Source: Mesorhizobium sp. WSM3859
GTDB lineage: Bacteria; Pseudomonadota; Alphaproteobacteria; Rhizobiales; Rhizobiaceae
Direction of reading: 5' to 3'
Assembly: GCF_002295065.1 (NCBI RefSeq)
Contig: NZ_NSGG01000013.1
Span: 124,001 to 188,000, forward strand
DNA length: 64,000 nucleotides
Positions 26,831 through 36,324 of the stretch are shown here, one piece after another. A program made the position numbers and the translations under genes. The first letter of the stretch is position 1. Every line of letters begins with the position of its first letter. Under the pieces are notes generated by a model. The model worked only from the letters and a program-made list of their open reading frames with translations. It was not told where the DNA came from and ran no database searches.

Positions 26831-28165
26831 TCACCTGTTCACCGAATAGCAGTCGACCTGCGGCTCACTCGGCAGCACGCCGGAAACGCCGATGACGAAG
26901 CCGGGGGCGTCGAGCAGTGAGGCCCAATGCTCGCTCTTCTGGTCCAGCTCCAGGCACAGCCGGTCGCCGTCATAGGGAATCTCGCGCGGCTGCGAATGCA
27001 GCGGCTTCAGCGGAATGCCGGGAAGACGTGACTTCCACAGGCCCTCGAACTGATCGGCCGAGCCAACCGTCGCCTGGTTGACGAAGATCTTGCGTAGCGC
27101 GTCTTCCGAAAGCTCGGAGCCGACGCGGATGACGATGCGGCTGGCGACCAGCAGCTTCGGGTTGTCGATGCGCACCTTCCAGACATTGGTGGCGTGCCGC
27201 ATGACCGGCAGCGCGCGCGATTTCGGCTCGATGTAGCGCAGGCTGAGGATGAGCGAGCGCAAGGCGTCCGCCAGCGCCATATAGGCGGGGCCCGGCGCCA
27301 TGTGGTCATAGGCCGGCAATTCACCGAGCCGCCGCGAGCTCGAGCCGTAGGTGGCCATCTCGCCGGCGAGACCGGCAAGCTCGAGATAGAGCTCGGCCGG
27401 ATGGAAGACGTCCTGCGCCAGCATATGCGCCAGCCGCGGCCGCGCGGCGTTGGCGAGGTGCAGCATCAAAAGGTCCTCGACGCTGCGGCCGGCCCCGCCC
27501 ATCACCATCTTGCCATGCGCCTCGGCGATCTGGTCGAGGCCGGTGACGACCTCCTGCAACAATTGCCGGTACCAATGGACGGCGCCGGTGATCAGCGTCG
27601 GCGGCAGGAAGGACTGGTCAAGCGAGACGCCGCCATCGGCGCGCAAGCCCGTGATATCGGCGATCGGCAAGGCGGTGTAGCCGCCGACCGACTTGCCGGG
27701 CGCCAGCAGCACCGCTTGCGGCCGGGCGATCTCGATCTCTTCCGGATCGGCGCCGCCCTGCACGGCGTCGCGCACCGGGACGATCTTGCCGTGGTAGCGC
27801 GCGCCGGTCGATGCGGCATACGCCGGATCGAATCCGACGCCGCCGGGCGGCTCCAGCGGCAGCGCCACCAGCACCGGCCCGGCGCCAGTGTCGGCCGTGA
27901 CCGGCAACGGCTTGGGCGCGTCCATCAGTTCCGGAATGGAGAAGGGTGTGCCGTCCGGGAAGATGCCCCGGGCGGATACGATCGACACCTGGCCGGCATC
28001 GAGCAGCGACTGGTCGAGCGTCAGCTGCTGGAAGCCGAACGTATGGAACTGGCCCGCCTGCAGGGCGCCGCGCACCATCCCCTCGAAAAACCGGTCCTGC
28101 TGCTGGAAATGCTGGGTCCTCAAGAAGAGTCCCTCGGACCACAGCACCCTGTTTGCGTCGCTCAT
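26831..28165 (-). CDS. tssK: T6SS baseplate protein TssK
   Basis: This 444-residue TssK (ImpJ/VasE) has the typical start NRVLWSEGLFLRTQHFQQQDR, the central LADALRSLILSLRYIE region and the C-terminal head domain. TssK links the baseplate (TssEFG-VgrG) to the TssL-TssM membrane complex. The ATG at 28165 was chosen at the conserved family N-terminus; the longer open frame upstream overlaps tssJ and is not needed. It follows tssJ by 35 bases. Confidence 0.95.
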   Translation of the reverse strand: MSDANRVLWSEGLFLRTQHFQQQDRFFEGMVRGALQAGQFHTFGFQQLTLDQSLLDAGQVSIVSARGIFPDGTPFSIPELMDAPKPLPVTADTGAGPVLVALPLEPPGGVGFDPAYAASTGARYHGKIVPVRDAVQGGADPEEIEIARPQAVLLAPGKSVGGYTALPIADITGLRADGGVSLDQSFLPPTLITGAVHWYRQLLQEVVTGLDQIAEAHGKMVMGGAGRSVEDLLMLHLANAARPRLAHMLAQDVFHPAELYLELAGLAGEMATYGSSSRRLGELPAYDHMAPGPAYMALADALRSLILSLRYIEPKSRALPVMRHATNVWKVRIDNPKLLVASRIVIRVGSELSEDALRKIFVNQATVGSADQFEGLWKSRLPGIPLKPLHSQPREIPYDGDRLCLELDQKSEHWASLLDAPGFVIGVSGVLPSEPQVDCYSVNR

Positions 28166-28200
28166 GCTGCCACTCTCTGCACTGCCCTGTTGACGCTTCG

Positions 28201-28653
28201 CTAGGCGGATATGCCGCCTTTGCCGAGGCTGACATTGATGGTGAATTTCGACCCCGGCGATACCGACTTGGTCGTGCGCCAGTTGCGTCCGCCGGGTTCC
28301 CGGATCAGCGCGACGAAGCCGAGCGCGGTGGCGTTCGGCTCGACCGTGATGGTCTTGGCCGCGGTCTTGCCGGGCGCCACAGAGATCGCGTCCGAGCCGA
28401 TGAGGTCGGCGCCGAGCGCCGAGCCGGCATCGCCCTGCAGCGCGAAATAGTCGGCCGAGTTGAATTTGCCGGTGCTGGCAAGCCGCATCACCAACACCGT
28501 CACCGGCCGGTCGCCGCCGCCCGGTCCCGGATTCATGCCGGCGCCGCCGGTCACGTTGACCGAGATGACCGATGGTTTCGGCGGGCCGCTCTGGCAAGCC
28601 GCAAGCAGCCCCGTGGCGCCGATGGCAACGATGAATTCGCGTCTGTCGATCAT
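28201..28653 (-). CDS. tssJ: T6SS outer-membrane lipoprotein TssJ
   Basis: This 150-residue lipoprotein precursor has a signal peptide with lipobox LLAAC (Cys20) and a small beta-sandwich TssJ (SciN/VasD) domain. TssJ anchors the periplasmic part of TssM to the outer membrane. Only one TssJ was found, although TssL and TssM are duplicated. The gene starts three bases after the FHA2 stop. Confidence 0.92.
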   Translation of the reverse strand: MIDRREFIVAIGATGLLAACQSGPPKPSVISVNVTGGAGMNPGPGGGDRPVTVLVMRLASTGKFNSADYFALQGDAGSALGADLIGSDAISVAPGKTAAKTITVEPNATALGFVALIREPGGRNWRTTKSVSPGSKFTINVSLGKGGISA

Positions 28654-28656
28654 GCT

Positions 28657-30108
28657 TCACTCCTCTTCATATGCATCCCTGAAGTCTGCGCCGATCTCGC
28701 CCAGGAAACTCGATTCCGCGCTCTGGGCGATGTCGCGATGGCGTTTCTGATAGAGCTCCCACAGCTTGGCGTTGCGCCCGCCGGCGAGCAGATTGCCGAT
28801 CGCGGAATTGGACTTGAGCTCTTCCTCGATCGCGGCCGGATCGAAACGGTCGATCATGCGCCGCAGCGCTGCCTGAACGCCGCGCCAGGCGCGCACATGA
28901 TGCTGCGCAAGGTCCTTGACCGCGTCGCCGATCGCCGCCTCGCCGGAGAGGAAGCCCGGGCTGCGCTCCGCGATGATGGTGACGATGACATCCTCGACCG
29001 TCGGCAGGAACTTGAGCGGGTTGACTTCCGAAGATCCGACGACCGTCTGTGCTACGCGCGCGCTTCCCTTTTCTTCTGCTCGCTTGCGCAACAGCTGCAT
29101 CAGGCCGTCGAGCATCAGCCGGTACTCACGGCCGAACTTCTCCATTTCGGCGATCGCGTCGCGCCCGGGAAAATCGGCCTCCTCGACGCCCATGCCGCGC
29201 AAGAATGCGGCGCGCAGCGCCATGTCGCTCGGCGCGGGCTGGATTGGACGCGCTGGCCGCGGCGCGGAAGCAGGGCGAGGTTGCGGTGGTTCGGAAGCCT
29301 GCGCCGGTATCTCCCACGGACGTGCCGCCTTCGGCTTTTCGGCCGGCCGCTCGTCCCGACCAACTGGCGCGCCGCTGTTGCCGGAAGCGGGCGTCGCGGC
29401 CGGCCCGAAGCTGAAATCGTCAAAGCCGGCGGCTTTAGGCGAGGGCTCGGGCATGTCGTTGCGCTCTGGCATGTCGCCAAAGCCAAACGGGTCCGCTCGG
29501 CCGGTGGCGGGCTCGTGGTTCGAGGCCGGCGTCGCCACCGGATCGAGGCTGAACGGATCGTCGAAGGCCGGCGAGCTGCGCTGGTTCGAGGCGCGATCGT
29601 AAGCTCCGGGCACAGGCTGCTCGAATGGATCGGGCAGCCCGGCCGGGCGGGGCCGCTGGGGCTCCTCCTCGACCTTGGCCGAGAAGAAGTCGTCGCCGCC
29701 GATGCTGGGCGGCGTTCGCGATTGTGGCGATGACCATGCCGGCGCCGCATGATTGGCGATCGGCGCCTGGCCGACCGACGTGCGGCCGGCGCTTGGCTGG
29801 ACCTCGACATGGAGCACGTAGTCGCCCAAGCGCAGCCGCATGCCGCTTTGCAGGCGGGTCGACCTGCCGGTGCCGAGTGGGCTGTCGGAATCGTCGATGA
29901 ACAATCCACTGCTCGACGTGTCGGTGACGAAGTAGCCGTCGCGACCCCCGCTGATCTTACAGTGGGCGCGTGAGACGAACATGTCCGGATCGTCGATCTG
30001 CCAGCCGGCGTCGGCGCTGCGGCCGATCACCAACTCGCCCTCGTCCAGCCGGGTCTGCCTGACCGCCTGTGAGCGCGGGCCTTGTTCCAGGGTCAGAAGC
30101 AGGCTCAT
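28657..30108 (-). CDS. tagH: T6SS FHA-domain scaffold protein (TagH/Fha), copy 2
   Basis: This 483-residue protein has an N-terminal FHA domain (about 25-100) with VIGRS, VSRAHC and a weaker NGTFVN-equivalent (SGLFIDD). A long Pro/Ala/Ser-rich linker (about 110-290) and a C-terminal helical T6SS-FHA domain follow. It overlaps tssG by four bases, so this is the core-operon FHA protein. The much longer linker distinguishes it from tagH1. It is a likely target of the PpkA/PppA pair. Confidence 0.9.
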   Translation of the reverse strand: MSLLLTLEQGPRSQAVRQTRLDEGELVIGRSADAGWQIDDPDMFVSRAHCKISGGRDGYFVTDTSSSGLFIDDSDSPLGTGRSTRLQSGMRLRLGDYVLHVEVQPSAGRTSVGQAPIANHAAPAWSSPQSRTPPSIGGDDFFSAKVEEEPQRPRPAGLPDPFEQPVPGAYDRASNQRSSPAFDDPFSLDPVATPASNHEPATGRADPFGFGDMPERNDMPEPSPKAAGFDDFSFGPAATPASGNSGAPVGRDERPAEKPKAARPWEIPAQASEPPQPRPASAPRPARPIQPAPSDMALRAAFLRGMGVEEADFPGRDAIAEMEKFGREYRLMLDGLMQLLRKRAEEKGSARVAQTVVGSSEVNPLKFLPTVEDVIVTIIAERSPGFLSGEAAIGDAVKDLAQHHVRAWRGVQAALRRMIDRFDPAAIEEELKSNSAIGNLLAGGRNAKLWELYQKRHRDIAQSAESSFLGEIGADFRDAYEEE

Positions 30109-31172
30109 GCGGCTGCCTCCGCCATGTCCGGGCGCCAGCCGACGATGGTGCGCAGCCTGAGATCGTCGGCGTCGCCCTTTTCGGCTGGACGTGAGAGCCA
30201 GGAGGTTCGGCCGAGCTGGATGGTTCCCATGCGCGGCGCCGGCACGGCGCCACGCGCCAGCACGATCCTGAGATCGACATCGAGCGCTTCGCCGATCATG
30301 TCGCGCACAGCCTTCTTGAACAGGGCGAGGCGCCGCTCCCCGGGCAGGAAGGACTTGAAGTCGTCGAGGCTGAGCGGTCCGACGCGCAATTCGATCCGGC
30401 TCTGCCGGCTGAAGACGCGCGGACCGATCGTTGCGCCGCCGCCCAGCGCCGCGTAGGCCTTGCCGACCTGGCTCTGCAGCGCCTTCGGAATGGTGATCCA
30501 GGCGGCGACGAATTCCTTGATCTCAACCGGCACCTTGAAGGCGGTGGCGAGGAACAGCGTCAGCCGCTCGGCGCCGTCAACCTGGTTGGCCAGCGATCCG
30601 GCCTGGCGCAGCCGCACCGTGTCGAGCTCGGGATCCTGCGTTCCGGGCAGGCCGATGCCGGCGATGGCTTCCAGCATGGCGCGCACACGCCCGCCGACCG
30701 AACGTTCGACCTGCACCGCCGGATGCGCGTCGGCCCAGGCGCGGTAGTAGAGCGCGATCATGCGGTGTTGCAGGATGTTGACGAAGTCGACGAAGGTCGT
30801 GTCGCTGGTCTGCTCGGCGTCGACGCCGGTGAACCAGCGCTGCGACAGCCGGTCGAGCACCCAGCGCGTCAGATGCAGCGGCATCGGCCCTTCCGGCCCG
30901 AGCAGGCCGAGATTGGCGACGGTCACCCGCGCCGGAGCCTTGTCGCCCGCAGCCTGGAATTTGACCACGTCCCTGGCCGAGAAGCTCAGGCGCACATGCT
31001 GGCCGAGCCTTGCCGGTTCCCGCTCGGCGGTTCCGGAATGGCCGAAGAGGCCGCGCCGCTGCTCCAGCCGGCGCAGCAGTTCGAAGAAATCATACCCCTC
31101 CGACAGCGGCTCCGCTTCGGTTGGGGCCGGTTGCGCTAGATCAGGTAGCGATTGCCGGGCGTCATCGGCCAT
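30105..31172 (-). CDS. tssG: T6SS baseplate protein TssG
   Basis: This 355-residue TssG (ImpH/VasB) has the typical YDFFELLRRLE and RIELRVGPLSLDDFKSFLPG motifs. TssG forms the baseplate wedge with TssE, TssF and TssK. The ATG at 31172 has a good AGGAGGA ribosome site and overlaps the tssF end by 37 bases. Its stop overlaps the FHA2 start. Confidence 0.94.
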   Translation of the reverse strand: MADDARQSLPDLAQPAPTEAEPLSEGYDFFELLRRLEQRRGLFGHSGTAEREPARLGQHVRLSFSARDVVKFQAAGDKAPARVTVANLGLLGPEGPMPLHLTRWVLDRLSQRWFTGVDAEQTSDTTFVDFVNILQHRMIALYYRAWADAHPAVQVERSVGGRVRAMLEAIAGIGLPGTQDPELDTVRLRQAGSLANQVDGAERLTLFLATAFKVPVEIKEFVAAWITIPKALQSQVGKAYAALGGGATIGPRVFSRQSRIELRVGPLSLDDFKSFLPGERRLALFKKAVRDMIGEALDVDLRIVLARGAVPAPRMGTIQLGRTSWLSRPAEKGDADDLRLRTIVGWRPDMAEAAA

Positions 31173-33010
31173 GGCACATCCTCCTGCTTCTGCAGCAACC
31201 GCGTCCGCGTCCGCACGAAACCATTTATCCCCGCATGGCGGGCGAACAGCCGCGCCAGCAGGGCCGAAAGCAGCAGTGTGCTCTGACCCGCCAGCACCGA
31301 CTGGTCGACATGCAGCGTCACCTCGGTGCCGCGGCCGAAACACATCGGCCCGTCGATCTGCAGCCGCTCGATCACCGGGCGCGAGTCGATGCGGGTGATC
31401 GAATGCACGTTGCGGGCAAGGCTCGGATCGCCGCGGTCGGCGTAAAGGTCGAGCAGCGCGTGCAGCGGGTCGACGCCGCGGCCTTCCTTGGCGAGGCTGA
31501 GGAAATTGAGCGAGAGCTGCGCCACCAGCCGCCAGGCGAGATTGTCGGCGCGGGATTCGCCTTCGGCGCCGGCCGGCAGCGCTGCCGGGATCGCCGGCTG
31601 CGGTGGCCGGAGCGCGCCTAGCAGCCGCACTGATTCCACCGGATCGGCGGTCTCCAGCGTCAGCGTCGGCGTGTCGTCCAGGATCGGCAGGTCGCGGTTG
31701 GTGCAAAGCGCCATCACGTCGAGCCGCTTGAGCGGCCGGTTCGCCGGGCTCCCCGCCGGGCGCGAGACCGCGATAAAGACATCGTCGCCGGTATAGGAGG
31801 TGCGGGTCAGGCCTTCGCGCCGCTCGTCCTCCGTCGCCCGGCGCGGCCGCCGCTCGGTCGAATAGACCCAGCCGCTGCCGCGGTTCTGCCCCAGGCTGAA
31901 CAATTCGGGAATGATCGCTTCGCTGCCTTCGGCGTCGGCGTCTTCCACCCGGGTGACGCGGAAGATCTCGAAGTCGCGCGCCCTGGTACGGTCGGCGTGC
32001 AGCACCTGGCGCGTCCGGCGCGGATCGATCTCGACGACGTTGCATTCGCGTTCGAAGAGATTGATGATCGGCGTCGCGAACAGCTCGAAATCGGCCGCCG
32101 TCACATCGGCGAGCTCCGGCACCGGCCGCCGGAACAGGAAGATGACCTCCATTGCCCCGCCGCACTTGCGGACCACCGGCTGCAGGCCGGCGACCCGCAC
32201 ATAGTGGAAGCGCTCGGGGATCATGAAATATTCGCGCAGCAGCCGGTATCCCTCGAAAGTCGGGCGGGTGCGCGGCATCAGCGCTTCATCGTCGTGGATG
32301 CCGATCATTTCGGGCTCGGGCAGGGCGGTGAGCGGATTTGTCTTGCCTTCCGCCCGCGCGCCGACGGCCGAGCAGGCGCCGAAGATCGCGTCGAAGATGA
32401 GCGGCGCCTTGGCGCGTCCGGGGAAATAGAGGTCGAGGCGGTCGAGCGACAATTCGCTGAGCTTGCCCTTTCCGGTCCGCGCCAGCGCGATGCGGAACGC
32501 CGCCTCGCCGCGCACGCCGCCGACCGGCGCGATGCCGGCGGCGGCCAGCGCGCTGCGGTCCTGGAAATAGCCGACCGAATTGATCGCGATCGGCCACAGC
32601 GTGACCTCTTGCGCGGTGGTGAAGGTCGAGCGCGTCGAGAGCCCGGGATGCAGGCCCGAGACCAGCCGCGTGCCGCGCGCGACGGCATGGCCGGCGATCA
32701 TCGACTGCACCTGCTGTCCAGGTTTCAGCACGGCCATCGCCGTCGCCGGCGCCGGCGTCACCAGGTCCGGATAGAGCACGTCGAGCACGGCGCGCGAGAA
32801 GCGCGAGCGTTCGGCGTCGACCTTCAACCGCGTGCGTGCGGCAAGGAAGGCAACGCCGTCGAGCAGCCTTTCGACATAGGGGTCCGGGCAAGGGACCGTG
32901 TCGAGGGAAAGATTGCGGGCGACCGCCGGATGCATGTCGGCGAATTCCGCGGCCAGCGCCCGGATATGGGTCAGTTCCTCTTCGTAATACTCCACGAAGA
33001 CCCGATCCAT
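31136..33010 (-). CDS. tssF: T6SS baseplate protein TssF
   Basis: This 624-residue TssF (ImpG/VasA) opens with YYEEELTHIRALAAEFA and contains the PDPYVERLLDG segment conserved in the family. It is a baseplate wedge component and the partner of TssG. The start follows tssE by one base, and the length is normal for the family. Confidence 0.95.
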   Translation of the reverse strand: MDRVFVEYYEEELTHIRALAAEFADMHPAVARNLSLDTVPCPDPYVERLLDGVAFLAARTRLKVDAERSRFSRAVLDVLYPDLVTPAPATAMAVLKPGQQVQSMIAGHAVARGTRLVSGLHPGLSTRSTFTTAQEVTLWPIAINSVGYFQDRSALAAAGIAPVGGVRGEAAFRIALARTGKGKLSELSLDRLDLYFPGRAKAPLIFDAIFGACSAVGARAEGKTNPLTALPEPEMIGIHDDEALMPRTRPTFEGYRLLREYFMIPERFHYVRVAGLQPVVRKCGGAMEVIFLFRRPVPELADVTAADFELFATPIINLFERECNVVEIDPRRTRQVLHADRTRARDFEIFRVTRVEDADAEGSEAIIPELFSLGQNRGSGWVYSTERRPRRATEDERREGLTRTSYTGDDVFIAVSRPAGSPANRPLKRLDVMALCTNRDLPILDDTPTLTLETADPVESVRLLGALRPPQPAIPAALPAGAEGESRADNLAWRLVAQLSLNFLSLAKEGRGVDPLHALLDLYADRGDPSLARNVHSITRIDSRPVIERLQIDGPMCFGRGTEVTLHVDQSVLAGQSTLLLSALLARLFARHAGINGFVRTRTRLLQKQEDVPWPMTPGNRYLI

Positions 33011-33011
33011 C

Positions 33012-33764
33012 TCAGGTCTCCCGGAATTCGGTTCGCGCCAGGCCGTTGTCGAGATTGATCGTGGTGCGCAGCCGCATGCGTTCCGGCGTCGGCGTCATGA
33101 TCAGGACCGCGTCGATCTCGATCTTTAGGCCGACGCTCTTGTCGCCGAGCGTGACGTTCACGGTCGTCGCGCTCTCCTTGAGACGCGGCTCGAAGGTGGC
33201 GAGCACCGCGCGGATCTCGCGCGCCAGCGTATCGCGGTCGAAATCCCGCGACGAGCGGCCCGAAAAGGACGGCACGCCGTAGTTGACGACGCTGCGGCGC
33301 ACTTCCGGAAAATCGGCGAGCGGCGGCAGTTCGTCCAAGGGCTGTTCGTGCTCGGCATCGGACAGCATCGGCACGGACTCGAAACGCTCGGTGTTGAACA
33401 GCGCCTCGATGTCGCGGCGGACGGCTTCGCGCAGCACGCGCGCCGACACCACCACGCCGCGGCTTTCGATCTCGGCGCGATGCTCGGTCTGGAAGATCAG
33501 CCTGTGCAGTCGCCGTTTCTGCTCGGCCGTAAGCTCCGGATCGGCATCGATGGCCCGGGCGCTGCCGGCAAGAAGAGCCTCGACGCGCTCGGCGCCGAGT
33601 TCTTCATCCAGCAGGCGACGCAGCCCATCGATCTCCGACGTCAGCCCGGGCAAATCGTTGACAAGGCGGTCCCAGAGGGAGGGCTGAACCGCCTCGCGCT
33701 TTGCCCGGGAGCTGCCGGCGAGCTGCGCCTTCGCGCCGGGCCGCTTGGCCTCACTTGCCGACAT
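33012..33764 (-). CDS. tssE: T6SS baseplate protein TssE (gp25-like) with N-terminal extension
   Basis: The C-terminal ~140 of 250 residues are the gp25-like domain (VVNYGVPSFSGRSS, REIRAVLATFEPRL, VGLKIEIDAVL). The first ~105 residues are an extra charged, largely helical region not present in the usual 130-170-residue TssE. TssE starts sheath polymerisation on the baseplate. It overlaps the hcp end by 14 bases, so the ATG at 33764 is plausible; an internal start could give a shorter form. Confidence 0.9.
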   Translation of the reverse strand: MSASEAKRPGAKAQLAGSSRAKREAVQPSLWDRLVNDLPGLTSEIDGLRRLLDEELGAERVEALLAGSARAIDADPELTAEQKRRLHRLIFQTEHRAEIESRGVVVSARVLREAVRRDIEALFNTERFESVPMLSDAEHEQPLDELPPLADFPEVRRSVVNYGVPSFSGRSSRDFDRDTLAREIRAVLATFEPRLKESATTVNVTLGDKSVGLKIEIDAVLIMTPTPERMRLRTTINLDNGLARTEFRET

Positions 33765-34227
33765 AGACGTCCATTTCGATTTCGTCGTCCTTGTCGTAGA
33801 CGAACTTGATCTTCTTGTAGGCGAAGCTGACCTCTTCCTCGATCAGGTCTGGCTCGTCGTGCGCCTGCCGCATGTCGTATTCCATGATCGAGGCGTCGGT
33901 CAGCGTGACGACCAGGTAGTCGCTTGTCTCGCCGTCGATGGTGCGGCGTGCCGAAAACACCACCTCGTCGAGCGCCTTGTTCTCGAACAGCGCCTTCTTC
34001 AGGTAGGGCGACGACTTGTCGTAGTGCTTGATGAATTTGATCATGCCCATCGATACGCGGCCGCGCCGCGACAGCGAATTCGGGTCGTAGGGCGCGATCA
34101 TCTTGTAATCGACGCCGTGGATCTCGATTTCGTCTTCATGGCCGTCGCGCTTGCTCGGGCCCTTGATGTCCGGGACTTTCAGGAAGCCGTCGATTTTCGT
34201 CGAGGGCGCATCGGTTCTGTCTGGCAT
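33751..34227 (-). CDS. hcp: T6SS tube protein Hcp (TssD)
   Basis: This 158-residue Hcp family protein (IDGFLKVPDIKG, FIKHYDKSSPYLKKALF, EEVSFAYKKIKFVY) forms the hexameric rings of the inner tube. It has no C-terminal extension, so it is a structural Hcp. It lies 46 bases after the tssC stop; that spacer, the widest among tssA-tssE, could hold an extra ribosome site suited to high expression. Confidence 0.96.
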   Translation of the reverse strand: MPDRTDAPSTKIDGFLKVPDIKGPSKRDGHEDEIEIHGVDYKMIAPYDPNSLSRRGRVSMGMIKFIKHYDKSSPYLKKALFENKALDEVVFSARRTIDGETSDYLVVTLTDASIMEYDMRQAHDEPDLIEEEVSFAYKKIKFVYDKDDEIEMDVYVGK

Positions 34228-34273
34228 TGTCTTTCTCCACCGCTACGAAACAAGATGACTTTGCTTAACGTGT

Positions 34274-35779
34274 TCAGCCCTTCACCGACGGCAGTTCCGA
34301 CACCAGCCGGAGCGAGGCGTTGATGCCTTCCAGCTGGTAGTGCGGACGCAGGTAGAAACGGGCATTGTAGTAGCCGGGCCGGCCTTCGACGCTGTCGACC
34401 TGGACCTCGGCCGCGGCGAGCGGGCGCTTGGCGCGCGCCTTGTCGTCGGCAAAGGCAGGGTTGGCCAGCACGTACCGGTTGATCCATTCGGTCAACCAGA
34501 TCTCCATGTCGGTGCGTTCCTTGAACGAGCCGATCTTGTCGCGCGCGATCGCCTTGAGGTAATGCGCGAAGCGCGAGACCGGGAACAGGTAGGGCAGGTT
34601 GGCGGACAGCCGCTCGTTCGACTGCGCGTCGGGGTCGACCAGACGCCCGGCGCGCGTCTCGTCGTCCTGCAGCGAATGCGCGCCGATGAAGGCCGCAAGG
34701 TCGGTGTTCTTGCGGTGCAGGATCGGCATCAGGCCGAGCTTGGCCAGCTCCGCCTCGCGCCGGTCGTCGATGGCGACCTCGGTCGGGCATTTCATCGCGA
34801 TCGAGCCGTCATCGGTAGGGAAGGCGTGCACCGGCAGGTTGATAACCGTGCCGCCATTCTCGACGCCGCGGATCTGCGTGCCCCAGCCATAGAGCTTGTG
34901 GCTGCGGTTGATGTTCACCCCCATCGGGAAGGCGGCGTTCATCCAGACATATTTGTTGTGGTCGCCGCCCACCTCTTCCTCGAAGGTGAAACCCTTCACC
35001 GGAACGGTCTCCGAGCCATAGGGCAGGCGCGCCAGCACGCGCGGCATGGTGAGCCCGATATAGCGGGCGTCCTCGCTCTCGCGCAGCGACTGCCAGGAGG
35101 CATAGGCCGGGTTGTTCACGATCATCTGCAGGTCCTGCGGGTTCGGCAGTTCCTGCCAGCTGTCCATGCGGAACAGCCGCGGCGAGGCGGCCGCGATGAA
35201 CGGCGTATGCGCCGAGGCGCAGACGCCGGAAATGTTGCGCAGCAGGCCGACGTCGCGAGGATGGTTGGAGAACTCGTAGGCGCCGATGATGCAGCCGATC
35301 GGCTCGCCGCCCAGCATCGAGTACTCGTCCGTATAGACCTTCTTGAAGATCGGGCTCTGGTCCCACATCTGGCCTTCATAGTCTTCCAGCGTGTCGGCCA
35401 GCTGCTCCTTGGAGATATTCATCACCCGGATCTTCAGCTTGGTATCCGTCTCGGTGTTGTTGATCAGGTACCAGAGGCCGCGCCACGTGCCTTCCATCTC
35501 GCGCACCTCGGGCGCGTGCAGGATCTCGTTGACCTGCGTGGTCAGCATCTTGTCGATGCCGGCGATCAGCGACTTGATCGACTTGATCGCGTTGGACGAG
35601 ATGGTCGTGGTCTCGGAGCGCGATTGCGCGGCCAAAGCCAGATTGCGCACCAGCTGCTGCAGCTTCTCGCTGTCGTCCTTCTTGACCTTGAAATCCTTTT
35701 CAAGGAGTCCGCTGAATTCGCCGAGATCAATGGCTTCCGCCTCGGCGGTGGCGGCTGCGGTCTTTTGCTGTTCGGCCAT
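34274..35779 (-). CDS. tssC: T6SS sheath protein TssC
   Basis: This 501-residue large sheath subunit (ImpD/VipB) contains EGTWRGLWYLINNTETDTKLKI split across residues ~95-116, then PIGCIIGAYEFSNHP and ETVPVKGFTFEEE. With TssB it forms the contractile sheath recycled by ClpV. It starts three bases after the tssB stop. It is highly conserved in sequence and of normal length. Confidence 0.97.
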   Translation of the reverse strand: MAEQQKTAAATAEAEAIDLGEFSGLLEKDFKVKKDDSEKLQQLVRNLALAAQSRSETTTISSNAIKSIKSLIAGIDKMLTTQVNEILHAPEVREMEGTWRGLWYLINNTETDTKLKIRVMNISKEQLADTLEDYEGQMWDQSPIFKKVYTDEYSMLGGEPIGCIIGAYEFSNHPRDVGLLRNISGVCASAHTPFIAAASPRLFRMDSWQELPNPQDLQMIVNNPAYASWQSLRESEDARYIGLTMPRVLARLPYGSETVPVKGFTFEEEVGGDHNKYVWMNAAFPMGVNINRSHKLYGWGTQIRGVENGGTVINLPVHAFPTDDGSIAMKCPTEVAIDDRREAELAKLGLMPILHRKNTDLAAFIGAHSLQDDETRAGRLVDPDAQSNERLSANLPYLFPVSRFAHYLKAIARDKIGSFKERTDMEIWLTEWINRYVLANPAFADDKARAKRPLAAAEVQVDSVEGRPGYYNARFYLRPHYQLEGINASLRLVSELPSVKG

Positions 35780-35782
35780 GAC

Positions 35783-36319
35783 TTACTCCTCGCCCTTGCC
35801 GTCATCCATCGCCTGGCTGGCGATCTTGCTCAGCAGCGGCTCGTTGTTCAGAAGCTGCGCGATGCGCTTTTCCGCGTCGACGCGGCCGTCCATGAAGCCC
35901 AGCAGCTCCTCGAGCTGACGGCGCATCTTCAGGATCTCGGCCAGTTGCGGGACCTGCGCGGCGACCTTGTCCGGCGCAAAGTCGCCCATCTTGGAGAAGG
36001 TGAGGTCGATGGCGAGCTCTTCGTCCCGCTCCTGGCCCTCGGCCTGTGGTAGCGTGTTCTTCACCCGCGCCTTCACGCGCGGCCCCATCGCTTCCATGAA
36101 TTTCGGGAAGCGGTTGGCGTCGGTTTCGACGAAGTTTCGGTCGAGGACCGATTTCGACGCTTCCTTGGTCTGTGAAGCGCCGGAAAGGTCGGCCATCACG
36201 GCCATGACGAACGGCAGTTCTATCGTCGTCGGGCTGCCGTAGGTTTCCACGTCGTAGGCGATCTGCACGCGCGGCGCGCGGTTTCTTTCGATGACCTTCG
36301 CTTTGCTCTCTGCTGGCAT
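35783..36319 (-). CDS. tssB: T6SS sheath protein TssB
   Basis: This 178-residue small sheath subunit (ImpB/VipA) has the typical RAPRVQIAYDVETYG start, LPFVMAVMADLSG and the C-terminal helix pair that ClpV recognises. It starts five bases after tssA. Confidence 0.96.
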   Translation of the reverse strand: MPAESKAKVIERNRAPRVQIAYDVETYGSPTTIELPFVMAVMADLSGASQTKEASKSVLDRNFVETDANRFPKFMEAMGPRVKARVKNTLPQAEGQERDEELAIDLTFSKMGDFAPDKVAAQVPQLAEILKMRRQLEELLGFMDGRVDAEKRIAQLLNNEPLLSKIASQAMDDGKGEE

Positions 36320-36324
36320 GCTTG

